A stretch of DNA of 64,000 nt. Origin: UBA10518 sp022837185. Lineage in GTDB: Bacteria > Desulfobacterota > Desulfobulbia > Desulfobulbales > Desulfobulbaceae. The position numbers were made by a program, and so were the translations under genes. The stretch covers positions 1 through 64,000 of the forward strand of contig JAVEQK010000017.1 in the NCBI GenBank assembly GCA_034007705.1, in the 5' to 3' direction. The notes beneath the pieces are model-generated. The model had not been told where the DNA came from. It did not search any database and saw only the letters and a list, made by a program, of their open reading frames with translations. Positions 7,892 to 16,124 of this stretch are shown here, piece after piece (the stretch's first letter is position 1; each line of letters begins with the position of its first letter).

Positions 7892-8416
7892 ATGGGAAAA
7901 ATAGGACGCAACGAGCTCTGCCCCTGCGGCAGCGGCAGAAAGTATAAGCATTGCTGTCTCCGGCAGCAACCCGCCGGCGGCCCAGTGTCGCCGATGCGGC
8001 GGTTGAAGTTGTCCCTGGCTGCCGAGATCGACCGCATCCGTCAGGCTGCCCGGGAGGGCCGGGAAACGGTCCTGGAACTGGGAGTGTTCGTCTTATGGGC
8101 AAACCGGGCCGGGGATGCGTGGCTGCTGGAGGTCGCCGAATCCGACGCCGTCCAGGTGGCCGCGGCCGGGGAGCCGGCGGAGGTCGAGATCGACGAGAAC
8201 CCGGAAACGATTGCCATCAATTGGAGCCATACCTTCGGAATCCGCGACCGCAGATTCTATCTGACGTCCTATGCGGATAAACGCGAAACCTGCCTTGAAG
8301 ATGCTCCGGTCAAGCGGGTTCACGCCGCCGTGAGAAGAATCAGGAAGAAGTATTCGGCCGAGCAGCTGAGCCGGGTCCATCTCGACACCCCGCCGCCGGG
8401 TCAGGCCACGGGCTGA
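7892..8416 (+). CDS. SEC-C motif protein
   Basis: This is a 174-residue protein whose first 25 residues form a SEC-C zinc motif (NELCPCGSGRKYKHCC, Cys10, 12, 21 and 22), like the C-terminal tail of SecA. The remaining part is not recognised; it is soluble and mixed alpha/beta. SEC-C motifs bind zinc and often mediate contact with SecB, ribosomes or nucleic acid, but here the partner is unknown. The ATG at 7892 has GGGAGAGAGG just upstream and lies 39 bases after nrdJ, so the two genes are probably cotranscribed. Confidence 0.8.
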   Translation: MGKIGRNELCPCGSGRKYKHCCLRQQPAGGPVSPMRRLKLSLAAEIDRIRQAAREGRETVLELGVFVLWANRAGDAWLLEVAESDAVQVAAAGEPAEVEIDENPETIAINWSHTFGIRDRRFYLTSYADKRETCLEDAPVKRVHAAVRRIRKKYSAEQLSRVHLDTPPPGQATG

Positions 8417-8427
8417 CGGCCGCGGCC

Positions 8428-8838
8428 ATGAAAACCGGGCACCGTTTGCTCCGTTTTGTCCCCGTGATCCTGGTCATGGGGACAATTTTTTTGCTGTCCC
8501 ACCAGACCGGATCGGATATCCAGCTTCCCCGGGTTCCCGGGATCGATAAGCTCCTCCATGCCCTTGCCTACGGGGTCCTTGCCGGCACAGCGGTCTACGC
8601 TTTTCCCCCTGGAACCCGCCGGCGCCGGACCCTGGGGGTTGGACTCGCGGTCATGGTTTTCTGTCTTCTGCACGGCCTGGCCGACGAATTCCACCAGTCC
8701 TTCATTCCGGGCCGCACCGCCGGTTGGGCGGACCTGGCCGCCGACGCGGCCGGATCGATGCTGGCGGTTTACGGCTGGTTCAGGTTCTCCGCGCCCGGCA
8801 CCATGGTGCCGGTCAAGGAGCCGGGGATCAGGAGTTGA
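8428..8838 (+). CDS. VanZ family membrane protein
   Basis: This 136-residue protein has about four membrane helices and the VanZ-family signatures: an early S-x-Q segment (FLLSHQTGSD), IDKLLHALAYGVLA (about 40-53), LADEFHQSFIPGRTAGWADL (about 84-103) and AADAAGSMLAVYG. VanZ-like proteins are widespread; VanZ itself gives low-level teicoplanin resistance, but most homologues, this one included, have no proven role. It starts eleven bases after the SEC-C stop and its 3' end overlaps the convergent hemB end by eleven bases. Confidence 0.85.
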   Translation: MKTGHRLLRFVPVILVMGTIFLLSHQTGSDIQLPRVPGIDKLLHALAYGVLAGTAVYAFPPGTRRRRTLGVGLAVMVFCLLHGLADEFHQSFIPGRTAGWADLAADAAGSMLAVYGWFRFSAPGTMVPVKEPGIRS

Positions 8839-9805
8839 GCAGCAGCCTCCCCATGTCCTTGGCGAAATAGGTGAGAATGATGTCGGCCCCGGCCCGCCGG
8901 ATGGACAGCAGGGTCTCGGCCATGACCCGGTCTCCGTCGATCCATCCCTTTTCCGCCGCCGCCTTGATCATCGCATACTCACCGCTGACGTGGTAGGCGG
9001 CGATGGGCAGGTCGAACTCATCGTGCAGACGGCTGATGATGTCCAGGTAGGCCACCGCCGGTTTGACCATGAGGATATCCGCCCCTTCCTCAACGTCCAG
9101 GGTTGCTTCCCGCAGGGCCTCGCGGCTGTTGGCCGGATCCATCTGGTAGCTGCGGCGGTCGCCGAACTGGGGCGCGCAGTCCGCCGCATCCCTGAACGGT
9201 CCGTAAAAGGCCGAGGCGTATTTGACCGCGTACGACATGATGGGGATCATGTGGTAGTCGTTTTCATCCAGGGCGCTGCGGATTTCGGCAACCCGGCCGT
9301 CCATCATGTCCGAGGGGGCCACCATGTCGGCGCCGGCCTGGGCATGCGACAGGGCTGTCCGGGCAAGGAGTTCCAGGGTGGTGTCGTTGTCGACGTTGTT
9401 GCCGATCAGGCATCCGCAATGGCCGTGGTCGGTATATTCGCACAGGCAGACATCCGTCACCACATTCAATTGCGGCGCCTTGTTCTTTAATTCCCGTATC
9501 GCCCGCTGCACGATCCCGTCCTTGGCATGGGCGCCGGAGCCCATGGGGTCCTTTTTTTCGGGGAGTCCGAAGAGAATGACTGACCCAATGCCCGCCGCCA
9601 GACACTCCTTGGCCTCTTTGCCGAGCTGATCGACGGAAATCCGGTTGATGCCGGGCATGGAAGGTATCGGTTCGCGCTTTCCCTTGCCGGGCATGACAAA
9701 AAGGGGATAGATCATCTGTTCGGGAACAAGACGGGTTTCCCTGATCAGCGCCCGCAGGGTTTCGTTCTGCCGCATCCGGCGGGGACGGTATTCCGGAAAG
9801 ACCAT
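8828..9805 (-). CDS. hemB: delta-aminolevulinic acid dehydratase (porphobilinogen synthase)
   Basis: This enzyme joins two 5-aminolevulinates into porphobilinogen, an early shared step for haem, sirohaem and cobalamin. The 325-residue protein has the zinc-site cysteines in DVCLCEYTDHGHCG and the two active-site lysines in MSYAVKYASAFYGPFRD and ILMVKPAVAYLD. The start is set at the ATG 9803-9805 (MVFPEYRPRR), which has AAGGAG seven bases upstream; eight extra in-frame codons 5' of it lack a site. It follows the ntrX-like gene by four bases, so it is probably the last gene of the DUF4390-ntrY-ntrX-hemB transcript. Its product serves the cytochromes and B12 enzymes seen nearby. Confidence 0.96.
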   Translation of the reverse strand: MVFPEYRPRRMRQNETLRALIRETRLVPEQMIYPLFVMPGKGKREPIPSMPGINRISVDQLGKEAKECLAAGIGSVILFGLPEKKDPMGSGAHAKDGIVQRAIRELKNKAPQLNVVTDVCLCEYTDHGHCGCLIGNNVDNDTTLELLARTALSHAQAGADMVAPSDMMDGRVAEIRSALDENDYHMIPIMSYAVKYASAFYGPFRDAADCAPQFGDRRSYQMDPANSREALREATLDVEEGADILMVKPAVAYLDIISRLHDEFDLPIAAYHVSGEYAMIKAAAEKGWIDGDRVMAETLLSIRRAGADIILTYFAKDMGRLLLNS

Positions 9806-9809
9806 GATT

Positions 9810-11177
9810 TTACTCCTTGTAGAGTTCAATGTTCAGTGCTTTGACCTTCTTATGTAAATGGCTCCGCTCCATGCCTATCCGTTCGGCGGTCTGGGAAATA
9901 TTGCCGTGGTACTGGAGCAGCTTGCTCCGCAGGTAATCGTACTCAAACTGTCTTTTGGCTTCCCTGTACTCCAGGTGGACGTACCGGCCTCCCTCGGGGG
10001 CCGGGAACGACATGTTCCCGTTGGCCCCGAGAAACAGGGTAATGTCTTCCCTGGTGATGGTGTCGTTGGGAATCATGATGATGAGCCGTTCCACGAGGTT
10101 GCGCAGTTCACGAACATTGCCCGGCCAGGAGTGCTGCATCAGGGTATGGATGGCATCGGGGGAAATTTTTTTGCTGCCCAACCCTTTTCGGCTGAACTGC
10201 TGGAGGAAATCCTGGACAAGGAGAGGGATATCCTCAATGCGGTCCTTCAGGTCCGGCACCAGGATGGGGACGACATTCAGCCTGTAGAAGAGGTCCGCCC
10301 GGAACAGGTCCTTTTCGATGGCCTCCTCCAGATTCTTGTTGGTCGCGGCGAGGATGCGGACATCGACCTGGATGGTCCTGCTGCCGCCGACCCGCTCGAA
10401 TTTCTGTTCCTGAAGAATGCGCAGGACCTTGGCCTGACTTTTGAGGCTCATATCGCCGATTTCATCGAGAAAAATCGTCCCGCCGTCGGCCAGATCGAAT
10501 TTCCCCTGCCGCCGCTCGGTGGCCCCGGTGAAGGCCCCTTTTTCATGGCCGAAGAGTTCGGATTCTATCAATTCCTCCGGCAGGGCGGCACAGTTGACTT
10601 CAACCATGGGCCGGTCTTTCCGCGCCGACTTGTAGTGGATGGTCTGGGCGACAAGCTCCTTGCCTGTTCCGTGTCCGCCCCTGATCAGCACCGAGGCGTC
10701 GGTGGGCGCAACCCGTTCTATCTGTTCCCGCAGCAGCCGGATAGCCGGGGAATTGCCGGTCAGGTCCGGATGGGGAGGAGTCCTGTCCCGCAGTATCCGG
10801 TTTTCTTTCTCAAGCCGGGCAACATGGAGGCCCTTGTTGATGGACAATATGGTCTTGTCGTAGGAAAGGGGCTTTTCGATGAAATCAAAGGCGCCCATCC
10901 TGGTCGCCTGCACGGCGGTTTCTATGGTGCCGTGGCCGGAAATCATGATGATCGGCATGTCGAACCGGTTTTTGATGGCCTTGAGGGCTTCCAGGCCGTC
11001 CATGCCCGGCATCCAGATGTCAAGGAGGATCAGGTCCACATCCTTCTGGTCCAGCAGTTCCAGGCCCTCCTCGGCCGAGGACGCCGTCAGGGTGGCAAAC
11101 CCTTCATCGCCAAGTATGCCCGACAGGGATTCCCGGATGGACTCCTCGTCATCAATGATCAGCAGCGTATTGGCCAT
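9810..11177 (-). CDS. ntrX: sigma-54-dependent response regulator, NtrX-like
   Basis: This 455-residue protein has a receiver domain with phosphoacceptor D53 (LLDIWMPG), an AAA+ sigma-54 activation domain with Walker A GGHGTGKE, the sigma-54 contact loop GAFTGA and Walker B GGTIFLDEIGD, and a C-terminal Fis-type helix-turn-helix (NISQTAERIGMERSHLHKKV). It should activate -24/-12 promoters when phosphorylated by the kinase encoded just upstream. The gene order kinase-regulator and the domain make-up match NtrY/NtrX; regulated targets cannot be named from this window. It sits 69 bases after the kinase stop. Confidence 0.9.
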   Translation of the reverse strand: MANTLLIIDDEESIRESLSGILGDEGFATLTASSAEEGLELLDQKDVDLILLDIWMPGMDGLEALKAIKNRFDMPIIMISGHGTIETAVQATRMGAFDFIEKPLSYDKTILSINKGLHVARLEKENRILRDRTPPHPDLTGNSPAIRLLREQIERVAPTDASVLIRGGHGTGKELVAQTIHYKSARKDRPMVEVNCAALPEELIESELFGHEKGAFTGATERRQGKFDLADGGTIFLDEIGDMSLKSQAKVLRILQEQKFERVGGSRTIQVDVRILAATNKNLEEAIEKDLFRADLFYRLNVVPILVPDLKDRIEDIPLLVQDFLQQFSRKGLGSKKISPDAIHTLMQHSWPGNVRELRNLVERLIIMIPNDTITREDITLFLGANGNMSFPAPEGGRYVHLEYREAKRQFEYDYLRSKLLQYHGNISQTAERIGMERSHLHKKVKALNIELYKE

Positions 11178-11246
11178 TTGCGTCCATCAGGGGGAAGGGG
11201 GAGCGCGCTTTCTCCCGTGCAGCATGTTTCATAAATTTTCATCATA

Positions 11247-13460
11247 TCAGCTATCAAGGGGGAGCTCAACGATAAATACCGCTCCCCGTGGGTGGTTGTC
11301 CCGCACCCGGATGGAGCCGTTGTGCTCCGTGACGATGGTCCGGGCGATGGCCAGCCCCAGACCGGTGCCCGATTTCTTGGTGGAGAAGTAGGGCTCGAAA
11401 AGACGGAGTTTGATATTGTCCTGGATGCCCGGGCCGGTATCGGCAAGCTCCATGACCACGGTATGTTCCGCTGTGTTGATATACAGGGAGAGGGTGATCT
11501 CCCCGCCCTCGGGGAGCACCGAAACCGCGTTGTCGAGCAGGTTGATGAGAATGCGCTTTATCTGGACCGGATCAAAGGAGAAGTCGGGGACGGGCTCCCG
11601 GCAGTCCAGGGTGAAGACGATGTGCTTGTGGGCTTCCCGGTAGAGGATGAAAATGTCCTCGGCGATGGAGACGAGATTGCTTGTTTTTTTCTTTACCTGG
11701 GGCATGCGGGCGAAATCGGAGAATTCACTGACCAGCCGCTTGATTTCCTCGACCTGGTTGACGATGGTGGTGGTGCACTGGTCAAAAACATCCCGATCTT
11801 CGGTGATCTTGTCGAGGTACCGTTTTCGCAGGCGCTGGGCGGAAAGCTGGATGGGAGTGAGGGGATTCTTGATCTCATGGGCGATGCGCCGGGCGACTTC
11901 CTGCCAGGCGGCGAGCCGCTGGGCCTTTTCCAGTTTCGTCAGGTTGTCGAAGACAATGACATAGCCGATATGGCGCGATTCATCCATCAGCCGGGTGATG
12001 TTCACCAGCAGGGAAAAGGTCTCACCCTTGCGGATGGTCAGCCGCAGGTGGCGTTCGATGGTTTGTTTTCCGGATTCATGCAGCTCCTTGAAAAAACCGC
12101 TGAGGATGGCGACGTGGGGCCGGCTGAGGACGTCGTGAAAATCCTTGTTGAGAAAATCGGCCGGGTTGATGCGCAGCAACTCCTCGGCAAATTTATTGAT
12201 CGTGGTGATTTCATTGTGTTCATTGATGGCGATGACGCCGGCCGTGACATTCCTGAGCAGGGTTTCCATGTAGTGGCGGCGCTGTTCGGAGATGATATTG
12301 CTCTGCTTGAGGGCTTCATGGGCTTCGGCGAGGTTTCTGTTGCTGGCGGACAGGTCGGCGGTCATGCGGTTGAAGGAGTCGACCAGCAGTCCCATTTCAT
12401 CGTCCGATTCCTTTTCCAGTTGAAAATCGAGTTCGCCCTCGGCGACCCGGCGCGTCGCGTCCGCAAGCTTCTTGATTGGTCCTGTGAGTCCGTGGGCGAT
12501 GTAAAATCCGAACCAGATCGCCCCGAAAAGGATGAGCAGGGTGATGATGATCAGCATGATGATGAGGCTGAGCTTGATCGGGGCCTTGAGCATCACCAGC
12601 TGGCGGTAGTCGTTGATGCCGTCGGATATCGATTTCATCCGGACAAGCTGTTCCGAGGGGATAAGAACCGAAGTGATCAGGAAGTAGCTGTCCTGCCCAT
12701 TCTTGCCAAGAACGGGGGCAATGGAACGGACAAGTTCGCCGACCCCGGTGTCCTGGGTGATGGTTTCCGGCCGCCCTTTATCTCTGGCCAGGCGCAGGGC
12801 CTCGGTGGGAACGTCGGGCAGGGCGACGGTAAGGAGGCGGTCCCCCCGCAGCGAAACAACCTCCTGTGGGGTACTGTCCATCAGGGTCAGGGCATCGGGA
12901 GAACCGGGAGGCGGATCTTTGACGATCTTGGCAAAGAAGTGTTCCACGGTCACCGGGTTCAAATACCTTCTGTTCTCCTCCATGGCAGTGCCGATGCGCA
13001 TGCCGATATTTTCCGCCTCCAGTTCGGTTTCGTGATAGACAGTCTGGGCAAGTTTGAGGGAGGACTGCAGGGAATCCTCGACATTGGTGTTGAACCAGTA
13101 GTCCATGGAAGTGGAGACAAAACTCAGGGCGATGATGAACAACAGCGCCGTGGGCACGAAGGAGAGGGAAATGAAGGAAACGACCAGCCGGGTGCGCAGC
13201 TTGCTGCCGATGATCTTATGCCTGCGTTCGAATATGAGCTCGACCAGGTTGCGCAGCACAAGATAGAGCATGAGCAGGAGCAGCAGGCCGTTGATGTTGA
13301 TAAGGGCAAAGATGAGAATCGTGCTGCTGAGGGGAAGGGTGAAGGTGCCTTTGAGCAGGTACCGCTGCAGGAGGGCGAAAACGGGTATCAGTACACAGCA
13401 GAAAATAATGACATAGCGGATGTACTGTCTTTTTTTCTGGCGCTGCTGGGGAGTAAGCAT
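11247..13460 (-). CDS. ntrY: sensor histidine kinase, NtrY-like
   Basis: This 737-residue membrane kinase begins with three hydrophobic helices (about 13-32, 40-63 and 80-105), then a periplasmic sensing segment (about 105-265), another membrane helix (about 280-305), a HAMP domain, a PAS domain (about 390-500), a HisKA domain with the H-box ARRIAHEIKNPLTPI (phospho-His about 527), and an HATPase with DNAV, DTGPGI and GTGLGLAIA boxes. This is the NtrY architecture. I chose the ATG at 13458-13460; a GTG seventeen codons earlier would overlap the DUF4390 gene, and neither has a clear ribosome site. It is paired with the ntrX-like gene downstream. Confidence 0.88.
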   Translation of the reverse strand: MLTPQQRQKKRQYIRYVIIFCCVLIPVFALLQRYLLKGTFTLPLSSTILIFALININGLLLLLMLYLVLRNLVELIFERRHKIIGSKLRTRLVVSFISLSFVPTALLFIIALSFVSTSMDYWFNTNVEDSLQSSLKLAQTVYHETELEAENIGMRIGTAMEENRRYLNPVTVEHFFAKIVKDPPPGSPDALTLMDSTPQEVVSLRGDRLLTVALPDVPTEALRLARDKGRPETITQDTGVGELVRSIAPVLGKNGQDSYFLITSVLIPSEQLVRMKSISDGINDYRQLVMLKAPIKLSLIIMLIIITLLILFGAIWFGFYIAHGLTGPIKKLADATRRVAEGELDFQLEKESDDEMGLLVDSFNRMTADLSASNRNLAEAHEALKQSNIISEQRRHYMETLLRNVTAGVIAINEHNEITTINKFAEELLRINPADFLNKDFHDVLSRPHVAILSGFFKELHESGKQTIERHLRLTIRKGETFSLLVNITRLMDESRHIGYVIVFDNLTKLEKAQRLAAWQEVARRIAHEIKNPLTPIQLSAQRLRKRYLDKITEDRDVFDQCTTTIVNQVEEIKRLVSEFSDFARMPQVKKKTSNLVSIAEDIFILYREAHKHIVFTLDCREPVPDFSFDPVQIKRILINLLDNAVSVLPEGGEITLSLYINTAEHTVVMELADTGPGIQDNIKLRLFEPYFSTKKSGTGLGLAIARTIVTEHNGSIRVRDNHPRGAVFIVELPLDS

Positions 13461-13465
13461 ACCGA

Positions 13466-14038
13466 TCAGTAGGTGAATTCTATGGTTCTCCAGTCGGTCT
13501 CGAAATTCCACAGGGAAATAAAGGGGACAATGTAGTGCAGGTTCAGGGGCAGGGTTTTTTCGGCCAGGACCGCCTTGACGTGCAGGGCGTACGGCTTGTC
13601 GGGCTCGAGTTCGGCGAGGGGTATGATCTTGATGCCGTTCAGCTCCGCCATCACCTCCATGGCCCTATCGATGGAATCCGTCACCATCGCCCCGGTGGTC
13701 CGTTCCGACAGGGACACCGAGTATCTCTGCTTGATGGGGTCATAGGCGAGTGTATGGTGTATGGTCATTTCCCCCAGGGTTGAATCAGGCCAGTTTTTAT
13801 TTATTTTTTCCAGTTTGACCAGAAAGGTAAAGGTGACGGGGATGCCGTTTTGCACGCCTTTGATCATATCGGCCATGAAACTGTTTTGTATTGTACAGAA
13901 AAGCAGCAGGTCCGTCTGGGACGATGTGAGGAGGATGTCCGCCAGATACGGCTTTTCGTCCTTTGCCCAGGCAGAGGAGGGCAGGGCGGAAAAGAGGAAG
14001 AGGAGGATAATGAGTATGACCGGGGGGTACGATTTCAT
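13466..14038 (-). CDS. DUF4390 secreted protein
   Basis: A 190-residue protein opens with a signal peptide (MKSYPPVILIILLFLFSALPSSAWA, cut after AWA) and continues with the DUF4390 pattern: LLLFCTIQNSFMADMI, then KGVQNGIPVTFTFLVKLEKI. DUF4390 genes commonly stand directly ahead of ntrY-like kinases, as here (five bases between them), so a role in the envelope signal sensed by that kinase is likely but unproven. The ATG at 14036-14038 is chosen by the signal peptide; the frame is open upstream and no strong ribosome site is visible at any candidate. Confidence 0.75.
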   Translation of the reverse strand: MKSYPPVILIILLFLFSALPSSAWAKDEKPYLADILLTSSQTDLLLFCTIQNSFMADMIKGVQNGIPVTFTFLVKLEKINKNWPDSTLGEMTIHHTLAYDPIKQRYSVSLSERTTGAMVTDSIDRAMEVMAELNGIKIIPLAELEPDKPYALHVKAVLAEKTLPLNLHYIVPFISLWNFETDWRTIEFTY

Positions 14039-14201
14039 ATATTGATGAGCCGTTGTCTGAACGGAAATGCCTGAATGCGACAAATTCATATTTTTACCCG
14101 AAATATTCCCCTTTGTCCACACAATCAAGCAGCCGGCCGATGCGGGAGCGGGCGGGGCGGGCCCGGCTCCAACCGCTGGGCGGGAAAAGAACATTCCATG
14201 T

Positions 14202-14230
14202 TTGACAGGGGGTCCGACTGTTTTTATAGT
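14202..14230 (+). promoter_or_regulatory. strong sigma-70 promoter of rfbB
   Basis: A perfect -35 TTGACA (14202-14207), an optimal 17-nt spacer and TATAGT (14225-14230) lie about 140 bases before rfbB. The leader then holds a 7-bp hairpin (14232-14257) and the 30-bp palindrome at 14297-14326. Confidence 0.85.
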
Positions 14231-14231
14231 A

Positions 14232-14257
14232 CCTTGCCTTCGGCATGGGCGGCAAGG
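14232..14257 (+). other. first leader hairpin of rfbB
   Basis: A 7-bp stem CCTTGCC/GGCAAGG (14232-14238 with 14251-14257) lies immediately after the -10 element, close to the expected transcription start, so it would fold at the very 5' end of the mRNA and may stabilise it. Confidence 0.5.
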
Positions 14258-14296
14258 CCTCCGGGGGACCGGAACGCAACGGCTCCAAGCCGGGTG

Positions 14297-14326
14297 GGGC
14301 GGATATCCCGCGCGGGATATCCGCCC
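14297..14326. repeat. 30-bp perfect palindrome in the rfbB leader
   Basis: Bases 14297-14326 read identically on both strands (half-site GGGCGGATATCCCGC). It lies about 40 bases before the rfbB start. On RNA it would form a stem with almost no loop; on DNA it is an ideal binding site for a dimeric regulator. There is no T-run, so a simple terminator is unlikely. Confidence 0.85.
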
Positions 14327-14367
14327 GGAACAACATGAAGCAAAGAAAAAACAGGTGGAAGAGAGGA

Positions 14368-15474
14368 ATGCAGAGAACAGTTCTGGTTACCGGCGGCTGC
14401 GGTTTCATAGGGGTGAATTTTGTCCGGCTCCTTCTCGGGACGCGGGAGCGGTGGCGGGTGATCAATCTCGACAAGCTCACCTATGCCGGCAATCTCGCCA
14501 GTCTGGCGGATGTGGCGGAGACCCCCGGGTATCATTTCGTCAAGGGGGATATCTGCGATCAGGATCTGATCGACGCACTTTTTGACCGCTACAGATTCGA
14601 TACCGTCGTCCATTTTGCCGCCGAGTCCCATGTCGATCGCTCCATCGCCGGTCCGGCCGAATTTATCCGCACCAATATTGTCGGAACCTACACCCTGCTC
14701 GAAGCGGCCAGGAAGCACTGGATCGAAGCCGGCCCCCCCGGCCGGGCGGACAGTTGCCGTTTCCTGCATGTCAGCACCGACGAGGTGTTCGGCTCCCTGG
14801 GCGACACGGGATATTTCACCGAATCGACCCGCTACGATCCCCGGTCGCCCTATTCGGCCAGCAAGGCCTCTTCCGACCACCTGGCCCGGGCATATTATCA
14901 TACCTACGGCCTGCCGGTGCTGATTACCAACTGTTCGAATAATTACGGTCCCTACCAGTTTCCCGAGAAGCTGATACCGCTGATCATCAATAACGGCCTG
15001 CACGGCAGGGAGCTCCCCGTGTACGGGGACGGCGGCAATGTGCGTGACTGGCTGTACGTTCTGGATCATTGCGAGGCCATATTGCAGGTTGTGGAGCACG
15101 GGCGGCCGGGAGAATCGTATAATATCGGCGGCCGCAACGAAAAGAAGAACCTGGAGGTCGTCGGTCTGCTCTGTGATATTCTTGACCGGAAGGCGGGTCT
15201 GCTGCCGTCCGCCCGGCCCCGCCGGTCGCTGATCACCTTTGTCCGGGACAGGCCCGGGCATGACCGCCGCTACGCCATTGATGCCGGGAAAATCGCCGCC
15301 GAACTCGGCTGGTCACCGAAAGTGACGTTTGAGCAGGGCATGGAACAGACCGTCGACTGGTATCTCGCCAACCGGGAGTGGCTTGCTGCGGTTATCGACG
15401 GTTCCTACCAGGAGTACTACCGGCGCATGTACGGCGGCCGGGACGAACTGCAGGGACAAAGGAGACAACAATGA
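14368..15474 (+). CDS. rfbB: dTDP-glucose 4,6-dehydratase
   Basis: This 368-residue short-chain dehydrogenase oxidises and dehydrates dTDP-glucose to the 4-keto-6-deoxy sugar, the second step toward dTDP-rhamnose for O-antigen or exopolysaccharide. Visible are the NAD-binding TGGCGFIG (8-15), HFAAESHVDRSI, STDEVFGSLG, the catalytic YSASK and the NNYGPYQFPEKLIPL block. The start is the ATG at 14368, right after GGAAGAGAGG; an upstream in-frame ATG at 14335 has a poor site. The frame overlaps rfbC by four bases (ATGA), so the two are translationally coupled. rfbA and rfbD are not in this window. Confidence 0.96.
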   Translation: MQRTVLVTGGCGFIGVNFVRLLLGTRERWRVINLDKLTYAGNLASLADVAETPGYHFVKGDICDQDLIDALFDRYRFDTVVHFAAESHVDRSIAGPAEFIRTNIVGTYTLLEAARKHWIEAGPPGRADSCRFLHVSTDEVFGSLGDTGYFTESTRYDPRSPYSASKASSDHLARAYYHTYGLPVLITNCSNNYGPYQFPEKLIPLIINNGLHGRELPVYGDGGNVRDWLYVLDHCEAILQVVEHGRPGESYNIGGRNEKKNLEVVGLLCDILDRKAGLLPSARPRRSLITFVRDRPGHDRRYAIDAGKIAAELGWSPKVTFEQGMEQTVDWYLANREWLAAVIDGSYQEYYRRMYGGRDELQGQRRQQ

Positions 15475-16010
15475 AGGTAATTGCCACCAACATTCCGGAC
15501 GCGCTGATCATCGAGCCCAGGGTTTTCACCGACGAGCGCGGTTTTTTCTTCGAGAGCTTCAACCAGCGGCGGTGGGAGGAGCTGGCCGGATTCAGCCCCA
15601 ATTTCGTCCAGCACAATCATTCCCGGTCGGTGCGCAATGTCCTGCGCGGGCTGCACTACCAGGTGAGTTGTCCCCAGGGCAAGCTGGTCCGGGTGCTGCG
15701 GGGCGAAGTCTACGATGTGGCCGTGGACATCCGCAGGGGATCACCCACCTTCGGGCAATGGACCGGGGTCCGCCTGTCCGAGGAGAACAAGCTCCAGTTC
15801 TGGATACCCGAGGGATTTGCCCACGGTTTTCTCGTTCTCTCCGATGTCGCCGACCTCTTCTATCTGGCAACGGAGTTCTATGCGCCGGAGCACGAACGCG
15901 CCATCGTCTGGAACGACCCGGACCTGCACATCGACTGGCCGCTGGCCGGGGAGCCGATTCTCTCGGTCAAGGACCGCCAGGCCCTGCGTTTCCGGGAAGC
16001 GGAAATATGA
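15471..16010 (+). CDS. rfbC: dTDP-4-dehydrorhamnose 3,5-epimerase
   Basis: This cupin-fold enzyme epimerises the 4-keto-6-deoxyglucose intermediate at C3 and C5. The 179-residue protein shows DERGFFFESFN (about 19-29), QHNHSRSVRNVLRGLHYQ with the catalytic His, GKLVRVLRGEVYDVAVDIR, IPEGFAHGF and the final PILSVKDRQA. The ATG at 15471 overlaps the rfbB stop and follows AAAGGAGACAACA. A large hairpin after the stop ends the two-gene unit. Confidence 0.96.
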   Translation: MKVIATNIPDALIIEPRVFTDERGFFFESFNQRRWEELAGFSPNFVQHNHSRSVRNVLRGLHYQVSCPQGKLVRVLRGEVYDVAVDIRRGSPTFGQWTGVRLSEENKLQFWIPEGFAHGFLVLSDVADLFYLATEFYAPEHERAIVWNDPDLHIDWPLAGEPILSVKDRQALRFREAEI

Positions 16011-16080
16011 TGTGACCGGACCGGGAGGCTCGCGGCCGTCCTTTATCGAAAGAGGCGGGAGATGCGGCGACCGGGGTGTT

Positions 16081-16123
16081 CCTCCCCGGCGCGGCGTCAT
16101 TCCTCCGCGCCCGGCCGGGGAGG
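16081..16123. terminator. bidirectional terminator-like hairpin
   Basis: A 10-bp perfect stem (16081-16090 with 16114-16123) holding a nested 4-6-bp GC stem lies exactly between the convergent ends of rfbC and the cytochrome gene. It lacks a T-tract on either side but its position and strength fit a shared barrier to read-through. Confidence 0.6.
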
Positions 16124-16124
16124 T

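Noticed and set aside
14245..14367. Longer N-terminus for RfbB starting at 14245
   Set aside because: The extension translates the promoter leader and palindrome; the ATG at 14368 has a proper ribosome site and gives the normal MQRTVLVTGG start.
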